This document shows, piece by piece, positions 35,459-46,613 of a stretch of 64,000 bases of DNA. The position numbers and the translations under genes were made by a program. Source of the stretch: Caldilineaceae bacterium. Lineage in GTDB: Bacteria > Chloroflexota > Anaerolineae > Caldilineales > Caldilineaceae. The notes below the pieces were generated by a model. It was not told the DNA's origin. It saw only the letters and a list, made by a program, of their open reading frames with translations, and ran no database searches. The stretch spans positions 109,952 to 173,951 of the forward strand of contig JACKBA010000008.1 in assembly GCA_020634815.1 (NCBI GenBank). Direction: 5' to 3'. Within the stretch, counting starts at the first letter, position 1; each line of letters opens with the position of its first letter.

Positions 35459-36709
35459 TCAAACTCCCAATACCTTCACCAGTTTGCGCACCGTGAAGCG
35501 GTTGCGCAGATAGTGACCACTGTCGAAGCCCAGGTCGCGCTCAGCGTCGTCGAAGCCGAGTTCCGCTGCGGTGGCTGGCCCGCCGGCGCGCTGCAACAGC
35601 TCGGCGACGGTGGCGGCTGGCGGCACCTGGGCGGCAATCGCCTGGATCGCATCCCAGTTCTCCAGGATGCGCCGCTTGAGCGCCTCCACCTCCTCCGGCG
35701 TGATGTCGAGAAATGCCTTGTGATCGGCGATGACGCCATCGGCCAACTCGTCGTAGGCGGCGCGGATGCGGGCGACTTCCGCGTCGCGCGCCGGCCAGGT
35801 CGCCGCTTCCAGCAGGTCGGAGATCTCCTCACGCGACAACGCACGCACCTGGTCGTAGAGCGCGGCCACCATCACCGTAGCGACGCCGACTTTGGCGCCG
35901 TGCAGGATCGCCGGGCGCCCCTCGCGCAGCAGTTTCATCTCCCAGTAGTGCGAGGTATGATGCTCGGCGCCGGAGGCCGGACGTGACTCGCCAAAGTCCA
36001 ACATACAGTAGCCCGATTCGAGCAGCGCGTCGAAAAGCCGGCTGATCGCCTGCGGCTCGTCTTGCCCGATGCCATCGACATTGTCAACGCAGATTTGCAC
36101 GGCGTCGAGTGTGCGCTGGGCAATCGCTTCGTCGTAGGGTTCGTTCCAGAGCAACCGGCCCAGCCGCCAGTCGGCAATCGAGGTCAGCTTGCCAAGCATG
36201 TCGCCAAAACCGGCGGCGATCATCGTCTGTGGCGCGTGTGCCAGTGTGTTGATGTCGGCAAAGATGGCGTAGGGCGCCTGGCAGTAGACCGAAATCTTGA
36301 CACCGTGGATGATCAGCGGCGCGCCGATGGAGGCGAAGCCATCCACCGACGGCGCCGTCGGCACGGAGATGAACTGGCTGTGCGAGCGGTGGCTGGCAAA
36401 ACGCGTGATGTCGGTCAACGTGCCGGAGCCGACGGCAACATAGGTGCGCGGCTCGCCGCCGGCCGCGATCAACACATCGAAGACATGGGCAGCGTCGGCA
36501 ATGACCTCCTCATTGGTGAAGACGAGCTGCTTGAGGTCGAAGCCGGCCGAGCGCAACGCATCCGCCACGGCGCGCCCTTGCGCCTCGTAGGTGTTGGTGT
36601 CGGCAACCAGAAAAAGCTTGTCGAGCGCATTGGCACGGCAGAAGTCGACCAGGTGCTCGACAGCGCGATCGTCGATCGTCACGGCTTTGGGGCGGTACGT
36701 CATGGTCAT
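35459..36709 (-). CDS. sn-Glycerol-1-phosphate dehydrogenase family (AraM/EgsA type)
   Basis: 416 residues from the ATG at 36709, which overlaps the upstream aldolase stop (ATGA). It is an NAD(P)- and metal-dependent dehydrogenase of the iron-alcohol-dehydrogenase superfamily. Features are KLFLVADTNTYEAQG, the cofactor Gly segment VAVGSGTLTDITRFASHR, SVPTAPSVDGFASIGAP, AGFGDMLGKLTSIADW and the metal-site His residues in EHHTSHYWEM and ILHGAKVGVATV. AraM of Bacillus subtilis, encoded in the arabinose operon, makes glycerol-1-phosphate; homologues in other sugar loci may have other substrates. Here it sits with sugar kinases and an aldolase. Confidence 0.87.
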   Translation of the reverse strand: MTMTYRPKAVTIDDRAVEHLVDFCRANALDKLFLVADTNTYEAQGRAVADALRSAGFDLKQLVFTNEEVIADAAHVFDVLIAAGGEPRTYVAVGSGTLTDITRFASHRSHSQFISVPTAPSVDGFASIGAPLIIHGVKISVYCQAPYAIFADINTLAHAPQTMIAAGFGDMLGKLTSIADWRLGRLLWNEPYDEAIAQRTLDAVQICVDNVDGIGQDEPQAISRLFDALLESGYCMLDFGESRPASGAEHHTSHYWEMKLLREGRPAILHGAKVGVATVMVAALYDQVRALSREEISDLLEAATWPARDAEVARIRAAYDELADGVIADHKAFLDITPEEVEALKRRILENWDAIQAIAAQVPPAATVAELLQRAGGPATAAELGFDDAERDLGFDSGHYLRNRFTVRKLVKVLGV

Positions 36710-37362
36710 CCCATCCTTTCGCCGAGCTGCATTGCCCGGACCAGATACTCGAGCATCGCAAAGCCGGCCTCTTCCGCCGTCCGGCCAAAGGTGACGACGC
36801 CATCTTCGTGGCCGGCCATGCCGAAGATGCGCTTCTGCGCCATGTCGCTCTCGGCATAGAGACGCGCCACTTCCGCCGCCATCTCCGGCGTGCCGTACGG
36901 CACATCGGCGGTCATCGGTACGCCCAGCGCGGCCGCGTTGCACCAGATCTCCGGCGAATGCGCGTGCACCACCCAGAGGATGTGGCTGTCGAGCGCGTAG
37001 ACGGCGCCGTGCGTCAGCGCCTCGGACGAGGGGCGCACCGGGCCTTCGGCGACAAGGCGATTCTCTTCGGCATAACAGGCCGCGACCGTCACGTAATCGT
37101 CGGCCGTCAGATCGGCCTTGCCGCCCGTCTGCGTGCCGGTAATCACAAAGGGATGGCGGCCATCCGGGCGGTCGCGATCGTCGAGACGGCAACTGATGTT
37201 CCCGTACCCATAGCCGCCATAGCGCGCCGGATCCTGGCCGATGAGGCCGGTAATCACCATCAACTTGCGCCATGCGTTCAGTTCGCCGATCTGGTCGTTC
37301 GGAAGCGCCGGTGCTTGGGTATAATCGCATCGATATTTGACGATGCCTTCCTGCGTGGGCAT
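36706..37362 (-). CDS. Class II aldolase / adducin family protein
   Basis: 218 residues from the ATG at 37362. The zinc-dependent family cleaves or epimerises sugar phosphates (fuculose-1-phosphate aldolase, ribulose-5-phosphate 4-epimerase). It shows the phosphate-binding YGNISCRL, the TQTGGKADL loop, a proton-donor Glu region, the zinc His pair in WVVHAHSPEIWCNA and a third His in MAGHEDGVVTFG. The sequence GMAGHEDG replaces the common RNHG, so it is off the main branches and its substrate is not clear. It overlaps the dehydrogenase gene and lies 119 bp after the SDR gene. Confidence 0.85.
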   Translation of the reverse strand: MPTQEGIVKYRCDYTQAPALPNDQIGELNAWRKLMVITGLIGQDPARYGGYGYGNISCRLDDRDRPDGRHPFVITGTQTGGKADLTADDYVTVAACYAEENRLVAEGPVRPSSEALTHGAVYALDSHILWVVHAHSPEIWCNAAALGVPMTADVPYGTPEMAAEVARLYAESDMAQKRIFGMAGHEDGVVTFGRTAEEAGFAMLEYLVRAMQLGERMG

Positions 37363-37480
37363 AACTCTCATCCTCACTTTTGAAACTGCTTTTCATTCAT
37401 CGCGCTCAATAACTCGCGCACCTGACGACAGGCATCCTGATATTGTCGCACAGGGAAGGCGCTTTCGGCGCAACGTCTCC

Positions 37481-38247
37481 CTATTCCATGAGCAACCCGC
37501 CGTTGACGGCCAGCGTGGCCCCGACGACATAGCTGCTCGCCGGCGACGCCAGGTAGAGCACGGCGTCGGCCACTTCCTCGGGCGTGCCGAGGCGACGCGC
37601 CGGCGTGTCGGCCATCCACCGCGCGTATTCCGCGCCGGTCTGCACATCCAGCAGCAGGTCGGTGGCAATACGCCCCGGCGAAACGGCGTTGACGCGGATG
37701 TTGTGCTCGATCACCTCGCGCGCCAACGAGCGGGTGAAGGCCAGCACGCCGCCCTTGGCCGCCGCATAATGGGCATGCCGCGCCGAGCCGCGCTGCCCGG
37801 CGATGGAAGCGATGTTGACGATGGCCCCGCCGCCGCCGGCAATCATGCCGGGCAGCACGGCCTGGCAGCAAGAGAAGACCCCGTACAGGTTGGTGCGCAC
37901 AACCTCATCCCACTCGGCAAAGGACATGTCGATCACCGGTGTCGCCGGGAAGGCGCCCGCGTTGTTCACGAGCACCTCCACCGCACCGTGCGCCGCCTCC
38001 ACCTCGGCGACCAGTGCGGCGACAGATGCGGGATCGGCGACGTCGGCCTGGTAGCCGGCAACCTGTCCTGCAAATTCCTGCGCGGCCGCCATGACTTCCT
38101 GCGCGGCTGCCCGGTCGCGCCGATAGCAGAAGGCCACATCCGCCCCAGCGCGGGCGAAGGCGAGCACGACCGCGCGCCCGATGCCGCGCGAACCGCCCGT
38201 CACCAGGACGCGCTTGCCGGCAAAGTCGCCGGCGCCGGGCGCCCCGT

Positions 38248-38251
<4 letters not shown>
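37481..38251 (-). CDS. Short-chain dehydrogenase/reductase
   Basis: 256 residues; the ATG overlaps the stop of the upstream FGGY kinase (ATGA). It is a classical SDR: NAD(P)-binding VLVTGGSRGIGRAV, VLVNNAGAF, catalytic Ser in VNIASIAG, Tyr and Lys in HYAAAKGG, and the substrate-loop end VSPGRIATDLL, finishing with ATLAVNGGLLME. The Arg pair in CYRRDR suggests NADP preference. In this locus it probably oxidises a sugar or polyol or reduces a keto intermediate. The FabG family is related, but no lipid genes are nearby. Confidence 0.9.
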
Positions 38252-39777
<1,526 letters not shown>

Positions 39778-39780
39778 GGT

Positions 39781-40842
39781 CTAGCTCCGTGCCGCCAGCG
39801 CGGCAGCGTTGGCGCAGAATTCCAGGGGGCGACCGGCAAAGAAGTTGGCCACATCGCGCGCCACCTGGTCTGGCCCGCGTTCGGCCGAGTTCTTGGACGA
39901 GCCGGCGATGTGTGGCGTCACGGTGACGTTGGGCAGGCTGAGCAACGGCCAGCCGGCGGGCGGCGGTTCCTCGGGGAAACAGTCGATGCCGGCGCCGGCC
40001 AGATGTCCGCTGCGCAGCGCTTCATACAGCGCGTCGTAGTCGACCAACGGCCCGCGCGCGGTGTTGATGAAATAGGCGCCCGGTTTCATCTGCGCAAACT
40101 CCGCCGCGCCCATCATGCCCGCCGTCTGCGGCGTGACGCGGGCGTGGATGCTCACGATGTCAGCCCTGCCAAGCAACGCCGGGAGCTCGACCTGCTCCAC
40201 GTCCATCTCGACGAAGCGTGCGGCGGGCACGAAGGGATCGTAGGCGATGATGTGCAGGCCGAAGGGGCGCAGGTAGGCGACGAGTGACTGCGCGATTGCG
40301 CCAAAGCCGACCAGCCCGATCGTCTGGCCGCGCAGCTCGCGGCCGGTGCGGTCGAAGCGGTAGAGGTCGCCCATCCACACACCTTGGCTCAGCGCGGCAT
40401 GCGCACGCGCGATGCCGCGACACTCGGCCAGGATTAGCCCCACGGTGAACTCGACGACTGCCTGCGAGTTGCGCGCCGGCGCATTGACGACGGGAATGCC
40501 GCGCGCGGTGGCCGCCGCCACATTGACGTTGACCGGCCCGCCGCGGCAGCAGCCGACGATGCGCAGCGCAGGCGCGGCATCGAAGACCTGTTGCGTCACC
40601 GGCGCCACATGCGTGAGCAGCACCTCCGCGTCTTGCGCCAGGCGCGCGACGCCGGCCGGGTCGCCCAAAAACTCCTTGACCTCATCGTTGGCGGCGAGCG
40701 GTGTGTCGGGCCACGGCACGCTCATGGCGTTCACATGCAGTGCTTCTCCTGCCGGGCCGAGATAACGCCGGAGGGCTTCGACAAATAGATCACTTCCCAC
40801 AAAGTTGTCGCCGATGATGGCGACGCGCAGTTGATTCGACAT
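39781..40842 (-). CDS. D-isomer-specific 2-hydroxyacid dehydrogenase
   Basis: 353 residues. An NAD-dependent oxidoreductase of the phosphoglycerate-dehydrogenase family. The Rossmann loop reads GLVGFGAIAQSLVAYLRPFG, and the catalytic Arg, Glu and His are in INTARGPLVDYDALYEAL, GIDCFPEEPPP and VTPHIAGSS. It lies between two FGGY kinases with gaps of 3 and 24 bases. A kinase next to such a dehydrogenase is also seen in the yoaCD genes of Bacillus subtilis. The substrate is likely a sugar-derived hydroxy- or ketoacid, not 3-phosphoglycerate. Confidence 0.88.
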   Translation of the reverse strand: MSNQLRVAIIGDNFVGSDLFVEALRRYLGPAGEALHVNAMSVPWPDTPLAANDEVKEFLGDPAGVARLAQDAEVLLTHVAPVTQQVFDAAPALRIVGCCRGGPVNVNVAAATARGIPVVNAPARNSQAVVEFTVGLILAECRGIARAHAALSQGVWMGDLYRFDRTGRELRGQTIGLVGFGAIAQSLVAYLRPFGLHIIAYDPFVPAARFVEMDVEQVELPALLGRADIVSIHARVTPQTAGMMGAAEFAQMKPGAYFINTARGPLVDYDALYEALRSGHLAGAGIDCFPEEPPPAGWPLLSLPNVTVTPHIAGSSKNSAERGPDQVARDVANFFAGRPLEFCANAAALAARS

Positions 40843-40866
40843 GGCTCATTCCATCTGAAGCACCGT

Positions 40867-42405
40867 CTATGCCCCAAGCACCGACTGGCGCATTGCCCAC
40901 ACATCCATCATGGCGCGGCGTTCCGCGCCGTAGAGATCCAGCAGCGCCTGGAAGCGCGACCGGTTACCCGCGACCGGCTCGAAGTGACGCGCCGGCCGCA
41001 CCATGCGCTCGACCGCCTCGGCGTACGACCCGAACAAGCCGATGGCCACGGCGGCATTGATCACAGCACCGCGCGCGCCGTACTCGCTGCCCTCGGCCAC
41101 GATCACGGGCGCACCCAGCGCGTCGGCCAGCATCTGCGCCCAGAGCGGGCTGCGGGCGCCGCCGCCGGCCAGGCGCAGCGACGTGACCGGCACGCCCATC
41201 GTCTCGTAACAGTCCAGCACCGAAAGCGCCACGCCCTCGTAGACGGCGCGCAGCAGCGTGTCGCGCGTGTGGCCGGCGCTGATGCCGCTGAACTGGGCGC
41301 GCGCGGCCGAGTTGATGAAGGGCGCACGCTCGCCCGCCGGGTCGAGATAAGGGTGATAGAGCACGCCGCGCGCGCCCAGCGGTTCTTGCGCGGCGCACGC
41401 CTCCAGTTCATCCCACAAGTTGGCGCCGCTCTGCTGCGCAGCGGCCCATTCCGGCGCATAGAACTCGCGGGCAAACCACTGCAAATTCTGCGTGCTGGTC
41501 ATGGTCGGCAACAGGCGAACGAACACGCCGGGCGGAGCGTGGCACATGTTGTAGCCGATGTCGGCCGGTTCCAGCACGGGTCTCTCTACCATGACCTGGT
41601 GCACGCCGGCGGTGCCGAGGACAGAACAGGCATCGCCGGGGAAGGCCGCGCCCGCACCGAGGGCAGAGGCCGCCACATCGAAGGGTCCGGCTACGACCGG
41701 CGTGCCCGGCTTCAGCCCCAATTCGCCGGCGATATGCTCCAGCAGCGGCGCGCGCAGGTCGACCGGATGGGGTGCGGCGGGAATCACGGGCCGCCACGCC
41801 TCGATCCCCAGCAGGCGAAAGACGCGCTCGTTGTACGCCTGGGTCTCGACCGAAAAGTAGGTGTGCGAGGCGTCGGTCGTATCGGTGCTTGTTACGCCGG
41901 TGAGACAGTGAAAAATCCAGTCCTTGGCCCGAAGCACAGCCGAAGTGCGTTCCAGCGTGGCGGGTTCGTGCTCCTGAAGCCAGCGCAGATGCATGCCCTG
42001 GTTGCAGGTGTTGAGCGCCGTCCCGGTAATCGTGAAAAGGTCGTGCCCGATCCCCGCCTCCCACAACTCCGTGACGAGAGCGGCTGTGCGCCCGTCCGAC
42101 CAGAGGATGGCAGGCCGGACCGGCGCGCCATTGCGATCGATGAGCCAGGTGCCATCGCCCTGCCCGGTCACGCCCAGGGCCAGCACTTCGTCGGGGCGAA
42201 CGCCGGCGCGTGCCAGCGTCTGGCGCACGGTCGCCTGCACTGCCCGCCAGACAACGTGCATGTCCGACTCCGCCCAGCCAGGGTTCGGCGCCACAAAGCT
42301 CGAATCGTGTGCGGCGCCGGCAATCTCGCGGCCCTCGACGTCGAAGAGCGTGCTCTTGATCACCGTCGTGCCGGCGTCGATGCCCAACAAGTAGGACCGG
42401 CTCAC
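40867..42405 (-). CDS. FGGY carbohydrate kinase (second)
   Basis: 512 residues from the GTG at 42405, which has AGGAG seven bases upstream; a longer frame reaches back into the ATPase gene and is not credible. Motifs are LGIDAGTTVIKSTLFDVEG, NPGWAESDMHVVW, GVTGQGDGTWLID, the sugar-site GPFDVAASALGAGAA, GERAPFINSAARAQFSGI and RLAGGGARSPLWAQML. It is only distantly similar to the first kinase in the locus, so the two probably act on different substrates. It directly follows the transporter ATPase genes by ten bases, suggesting it phosphorylates the imported compound. Confidence 0.9.
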   Translation of the reverse strand: MSRSYLLGIDAGTTVIKSTLFDVEGREIAGAAHDSSFVAPNPGWAESDMHVVWRAVQATVRQTLARAGVRPDEVLALGVTGQGDGTWLIDRNGAPVRPAILWSDGRTAALVTELWEAGIGHDLFTITGTALNTCNQGMHLRWLQEHEPATLERTSAVLRAKDWIFHCLTGVTSTDTTDASHTYFSVETQAYNERVFRLLGIEAWRPVIPAAPHPVDLRAPLLEHIAGELGLKPGTPVVAGPFDVAASALGAGAAFPGDACSVLGTAGVHQVMVERPVLEPADIGYNMCHAPPGVFVRLLPTMTSTQNLQWFAREFYAPEWAAAQQSGANLWDELEACAAQEPLGARGVLYHPYLDPAGERAPFINSAARAQFSGISAGHTRDTLLRAVYEGVALSVLDCYETMGVPVTSLRLAGGGARSPLWAQMLADALGAPVIVAEGSEYGARGAVINAAVAIGLFGSYAEAVERMVRPARHFEPVAGNRSRFQALLDLYGAERRAMMDVWAMRQSVLGA

Positions 42406-42415
42406 GATGGTTCTC

Positions 42416-43516
42416 CTAGATGGCGGCCTGGGTGGCCGCGTCAAAGAGGTGGATGCGGTCGGGCCGGAGGCGCAGCTTGACCGCATCGCTTCGGTCGAGG
42501 CGCAATAGCGGCGAAGTCACCGCCAGAACTGTCTGCGTGCCGACGACGGCGGCCAACTGGCCCTCCTCGCCCAGCGACTCGAAGGTCGCTACCGTGGCAT
42601 CGATCTCTTCCAGCGCGTCAGCGGGTTGATCGACGACCTCGAGGTGAATGGGACGGATACCCACATCGACCTTCTTGGCGCCGCTGCGTTCAAGACGCTC
42701 GTGCAGAGACTCCGGCACGCGGATGCGGAAGCTGTTGTCGGCAGCGACGAGGAGGAACGTGCCATCCTCGCGGACAGGTGTCGCCGGCAGGAAGTTCATG
42801 GGCGGCTCGCCGATGAAGCCGGCGACGAACTCGTTGACGGGGCGATTGTAGATTTCGTCGAAGGTGCCGACCTGCTGGAGCACGCCGAAGTTCATGACGG
42901 CGATGCGCTGAGCCATGGCCACCGCTTCGAGCTGGTCGTGCGTCACCAGGATCGTCGTACGGCCCGTCTGGGCATGCAGGCGCTTCAGCTCGACGCGCAT
43001 GTGCGAGCGCTGCGCCGCGTCCAGATGGGAGAGCGGCTCGTCCATGAGGAAGACGTCGGGGTCGCGCACGAGTGCGCGCGCCAGCGAGATGCGCTGCTTC
43101 TGCCCGCCGCCAAGCTCGGCCGGCTTGCGGTCGAGAATATCGGTTATGTCGAGCATGTCCGCCACCTGCTTGACGCGCTGGCTGATCTCCGGCTTGGGGA
43201 CGGAGCGCGCACGCAGACAGAAGGCAATATTGTCGAAGACGGAGAGCGGCGGGTAGAGCGCGTACGTCTCGAAGGCGAGCGCAACGTTGCGCTGATTCGG
43301 CTCCAGCTTGTTGACGAGGCGATTGCCGATGTACATCTCGCCGCGCGTGATCTCCTCCAGGCCGACGATCATGCGCAGCGTGGAGGTCTTGCCGCAGCCG
43401 GACGGCCCAAGCAAAGCCAGGAATTCGCCGTCGCGGACGGTGAGGTTGAGATCCTTGACGGCCTCGACACCGCCCTTGTAAGTCTTGTAGATGTGCTCAA
43501 GGCGCAATTCGGCCAT
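42416..43516 (-). CDS. Sugar ABC transporter ATPase, MalK/UgpC type (second of pair)
   Basis: 366 residues. Walker A is GPSGCGKTS, the signature is LGGGQKQRISLARAL, Walker B is VFLMDEPLSHLD, and the switch His is in LVTHDQLEAVAMA. A C-terminal TOBE domain (about 245-365) follows. The Q-loop, normally FQSYALYP, reads FETYALYP: the Gln that couples to the membrane domains is Glu. The signature Ser is also replaced by Gly. The neighbouring ATPase has the same Q-loop change, so the two probably work together as a heterodimer under the two permeases. Confidence 0.92.
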   Translation of the reverse strand: MAELRLEHIYKTYKGGVEAVKDLNLTVRDGEFLALLGPSGCGKTSTLRMIVGLEEITRGEMYIGNRLVNKLEPNQRNVALAFETYALYPPLSVFDNIAFCLRARSVPKPEISQRVKQVADMLDITDILDRKPAELGGGQKQRISLARALVRDPDVFLMDEPLSHLDAAQRSHMRVELKRLHAQTGRTTILVTHDQLEAVAMAQRIAVMNFGVLQQVGTFDEIYNRPVNEFVAGFIGEPPMNFLPATPVREDGTFLLVAADNSFRIRVPESLHERLERSGAKKVDVGIRPIHLEVVDQPADALEEIDATVATFESLGEEGQLAAVVGTQTVLAVTSPLLRLDRSDAVKLRLRPDRIHLFDAATQAAI

Positions 43517-43527
43517 TGGTCGCTACC

Positions 43528-44649
43528 TTACTCCAGAAAAAGAATGTTCTGCCCGCTCTTGGCATCGAAAACCAGGATATTCTCAGCTTCGATAGCCAGG
43601 CTGACCTGCTCGTCGATCTGGTACTCCACTTCGAGCGGCGTCAGGACGTCAAGCTTATTCTGCCCGACGGTCGCCGTGAGCACGCCACGGGCGCCGAGCC
43701 GCTCGAACACATAGACGACGCCCCTGCAAACATTGGCGCCGGGCGTGCTCGCATCGCCTGTGACGGGGTGCAGGTGCATGGGGCGCACGCCGACGATCAG
43801 TTTGTCGGCGGCATGGGAGGCCAGCCGCTGGCGCAGCTTCTCCGGCACGTCGATGGTGATCGAACCGTCCTGGCTGATCAGGCGCAGGTTGTCGCCGGAT
43901 TGCTGGGCCTTGCACTCGATCAGGTTGACCTGTGGGTAACCAAGCAACTTGGAGACGAAGAGATTGGCTGGATTCTCGAAGACTTCATTCGGCTTGCCGA
44001 TCTGCTGAATGACGCCGTGGTCCAGCACGACAAGGCGATCGCCCAGCGACAGCGCCTCGAGATAGTCATGCGTCACGTAGATAGTCGTATAGCGGATGTC
44101 CGCTTCCAGTGACTTGAACTCCTGGCGCATACGGTGGCGCAGCTTGGCGTCGAGGTGGGAGATCGGCTCGTCGAGCAGCAGCACATCCGGCTCGCGCACC
44201 ATGGCGCGACCAAGCGCCACGCGCTGTTTCTGCCCGTTGGACAGATGTTGCGGCAGGCGATCCATCAAGGGCTGGATGTTCAGAATATCGCAGACGGAGA
44301 GGACGCGGCGATCGATCTCGGCGGCGGGCAGCTTTCGCCCCGGTGCACGCAAGGGAAAGGCCAGGTTCTCCTTCACCGTCATGTGCGGGTAGAGCGCGTA
44401 GCTCTCGAACGCCATAGCCACGTTGCGGTAATGGGGCTCCACGGCATTCATGAGGCGGTCGCCGATGTAGACACGTCCGTTCGTGGGCGTCTCGACGCCG
44501 GAGATGAGCTTGAGCGTCGTCGTCTTGCCGGCGCCGGACGGGCCGAGCATGACGATGAACTCGCCGTCGGCGACTTCCAGCGTCAGGTCGTTGACCGCGC
44601 GGACCTTGCCGAAGTCCTTTGTGAGATTCTCGAGTCGAAGAGTTGCCAT
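43528..44649 (-). CDS. Sugar ABC transporter ATPase, MalK/UgpC type (first of pair)
   Basis: 373 residues. Walker A is GPSGAGKTT, signature LSNGQKQRVALGRAM, Walker B VLLLDEPISHLD, switch His in YVTHDYLEALSLG, followed by a TOBE-type C-terminal domain with VGVRPMHLHPV. The Q-loop reads FESYALYP with Glu in place of Gln. Two tandem ATPase genes in one transporter operon are known for glycerol transporters (GlpS/GlpT of Rhizobium); most MalK-type systems use one. It is eight bases after the permease gene. Confidence 0.92.
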   Translation of the reverse strand: MATLRLENLTKDFGKVRAVNDLTLEVADGEFIVMLGPSGAGKTTTLKLISGVETPTNGRVYIGDRLMNAVEPHYRNVAMAFESYALYPHMTVKENLAFPLRAPGRKLPAAEIDRRVLSVCDILNIQPLMDRLPQHLSNGQKQRVALGRAMVREPDVLLLDEPISHLDAKLRHRMRQEFKSLEADIRYTTIYVTHDYLEALSLGDRLVVLDHGVIQQIGKPNEVFENPANLFVSKLLGYPQVNLIECKAQQSGDNLRLISQDGSITIDVPEKLRQRLASHAADKLIVGVRPMHLHPVTGDASTPGANVCRGVVYVFERLGARGVLTATVGQNKLDVLTPLEVEYQIDEQVSLAIEAENILVFDAKSGQNILFLE

Positions 44650-44656
44650 GATGCAA

Positions 44657-45520
44657 TCAGCCTTTCACGGCGCCGAAGCTGAGGCCACGGATGAGATAGC
44701 GCTGGATGCTCAGCGCCAGGATGATCTGCGGCAGCGAGGCGAGCACCGAGGCAGCCGCCATGCGGTTGAAGAAGCCCTGCGCCGACGAAATGTAGCCGAG
44801 CGACGCCACCGTCACCGTCTGGACATTGGAGCCGCCAAGCACCAGCGGGAACATGAAGTTGTTCCAGGCAAAGATGAAGGCCAGCAGCGCGGCCGCGGCC
44901 AGTCCCGGACGCACCAGCGGCATGAGGATCTTGAAAAAGACGTGCCACCACGAGTAGCCGTCGATCATGGCCGCCTGTTCGATGTCGGGCGAGATATCCT
45001 CGAAGTAGCTGCGCAGCACCCAGATCAGCAGCGGTAGCGTCACGAGCTGATAGACCCACATGATGCCAAAGTAGGTATCGTAGAGACCCAACTGCCGGTA
45101 GATGACCGAGAGCGGGATGATCACGACGAGTTCCGGCGCAAAACGGAAGGAGAGAAAGGTGAAGGCCAGGTCTTCCTTGCCGCGGAACTTGTAACGCGCC
45201 AGGGCATAGGCTGCCGGCACGCCGACGACGAGGGAGATCAACACCGCGCCGCTGCTGGCGATGAGGCTGTTCATGAAGTTGCGCGGGAACTCCTGGCGGG
45301 CCACGACGCCGGCCGCGGCACGCGCGTCGCCGAAGAGAATGGCTACATAATTTTCAATCGTCGGCGTGAAGATGAACTTCGTCGTGAAGAGTTCGGGGCC
45401 GCTCTTCAACGAGACAAGCACCATCCACACCAGCGGAAAGAGCGCGAAGAGAAAATAGAGAATCAGGATGACATCGGAGAGGATAGCGACGATCCGGTTC
45501 TGGGTTCGTTCGTTCTGCAT
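44657..45520 (-). CDS. Sugar ABC transporter permease, MalG type
   Basis: 287 residues with about six membrane helices. The cytoplasmic EAA-type loop that contacts the ATPase is IEQAAMIDGYSWWHVFFKILMPLVRPG, with Gln-Ala-Ala in place of Glu-Ala-Ala. The opening VILILYFLFALFPLVWMVLVSLK and the RNFMNSLIASSGAVLISLVVGVPAAYALARYKF segment are typical of MalG-like inner membrane subunits. It pairs with the MalF-type permease 19 bp upstream. Confidence 0.93.
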   Translation of the reverse strand: MQNERTQNRIVAILSDVILILYFLFALFPLVWMVLVSLKSGPELFTTKFIFTPTIENYVAILFGDARAAAGVVARQEFPRNFMNSLIASSGAVLISLVVGVPAAYALARYKFRGKEDLAFTFLSFRFAPELVVIIPLSVIYRQLGLYDTYFGIMWVYQLVTLPLLIWVLRSYFEDISPDIEQAAMIDGYSWWHVFFKILMPLVRPGLAAAALLAFIFAWNNFMFPLVLGGSNVQTVTVASLGYISSAQGFFNRMAAASVLASLPQIILALSIQRYLIRGLSFGAVKG

Positions 45521-45538
45521 AGGTCTTCGCTCCGTCTC

Positions 45539-46477
<939 letters not shown>

Positions 46478-46557
46478 AATATGGGTTCCTGCACTCCTTC
46501 ACGATACGGCGTATCCGTGGCATAGCAACGTCGCCGTCGAGTCAATGCCGGTGATTC

Positions 46558-46597
46558 GGCGAGTTGGCAGCCGGTCTCGACCGGCTGCCAACTCGCC
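46558..46597 (-). promoter_or_regulatory. Intercistronic hairpin between binding protein and permease
   Basis: An 18-bp perfect stem (GGCGAGTTGGCAGCCGGT and complement) with a four-base loop, CTCG. It lies 16 bases after the binding-protein stop codon on the minus strand, with no T run. Such hairpins after the binding-protein gene in ABC operons are known to protect the upstream message and reduce expression of the permeases. Confidence 0.8.
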
Positions 46598-46613
46598 CAG
46601 AAATGTGCAGTGA

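Noticed and set aside
37378..37455. Possible 25-codon minus-strand ORF (QYQDACRQVRELLSAMNEKQ) between SDR and aldolase genes
   Set aside because: It looks protein-like, but it is too short, lacks a clear ribosome site and matches nothing I recognise; it may be a remnant in the 119-base gap.
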